Made by a program: the position numbers and the translations under genes. DNA of 14,332 bases from Clostridia bacterium (lineage in GTDB: Bacteria > Bacillota_E > SLMV01 > PUMD01). Numbering within the stretch: position 1 is the stretch's first letter; the number at the start of each line of letters is the position of its first letter. Of this stretch, positions 14,322-14,332 are shown piece after piece. A model generated the notes under the pieces. That model had not been told where the DNA came from. It worked only from the letters and a program-made list of their open reading frames with translations, and did not search any database. The DNA lies in the NCBI GenBank assembly GCA_007128555.1, contig SKXF01000088.1, positions 1 through 14,332 on the forward strand. The letters run 5' to 3'.

Positions 14322-14332
14322 GGCTACCTGCA

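Overview
The window looks like a piece of a moderately high-GC bacterial chromosome. I infer a Gram-positive, probably anaerobic or spore-forming Bacillota-type organism. The hints are strong purine-rich ribosome binding sites (AGGAG, GGAGGT, GAGAGG) often paired with GTG or TTG starts, a secretion-signal-free double-LysM protein of the kind common in spore formers, a small cupin of a type I associate with anaerobes, and the relic of fdhD (formate dehydrogenase maturation). None of this is decisive. Recognisable intact genes cover only about 70% of the window, and nearly all lie on the minus strand; the cupin gene is the only intact plus-strand gene.

Layout from left to right. 1-536 holds no intact gene: it contains the decayed C-terminal end of a tyrosine recombinase on the plus strand (about 128-305) and a 13-bp stem-loop (467-504) behind the next gene. 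537-2597 is an S9C prolyl-oligopeptidase-family peptidase. 2883-3430 is a broken fdhD with several frameshifts and its central cysteine motif missing. 3431-4392 is about 1 kb with only a doubtful 170-codon ORF and a compact three-way-junction inverted repeat. 4393-6864 is a two-gene unit: an ANKH/MATE-like 12-helix membrane transporter followed by a 344-residue protein I do not recognise. 7124-8218 is an M24 Xaa-Pro-dipeptidase-like hydrolase, and upstream of it (8496-9761) is an MFS transporter. 10000-10410 is the double-LysM protein, divergent from the cupin gene (10633-10974). 11270-11839 is a small single-pass membrane protein with a likely frameshift at a six-base homopolymer near its start. 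12084-12974 is an ornithine cyclodeaminase/mu-crystallin-family enzyme. 13401-14246 is a cysteine-rich protein with an OGG-like glycosylase signature.

How the genes may work together (inference): two peptidases (S9C and M24), an MFS carrier and an ornithine-cyclodeaminase-like enzyme fit peptide and amino-acid scavenging, but they are separate transcription units spaced by 80-300 bp gaps rather than one operon. No defence island, CRISPR array, rRNA or intact tRNA is visible. The parts with real novelty potential are the orphan protein next to the ANKH-like transporter, the OGG-like cysteine-rich protein, and the trail of gene decay (recombinase relic, fdhD relic, homopolymer frameshift).
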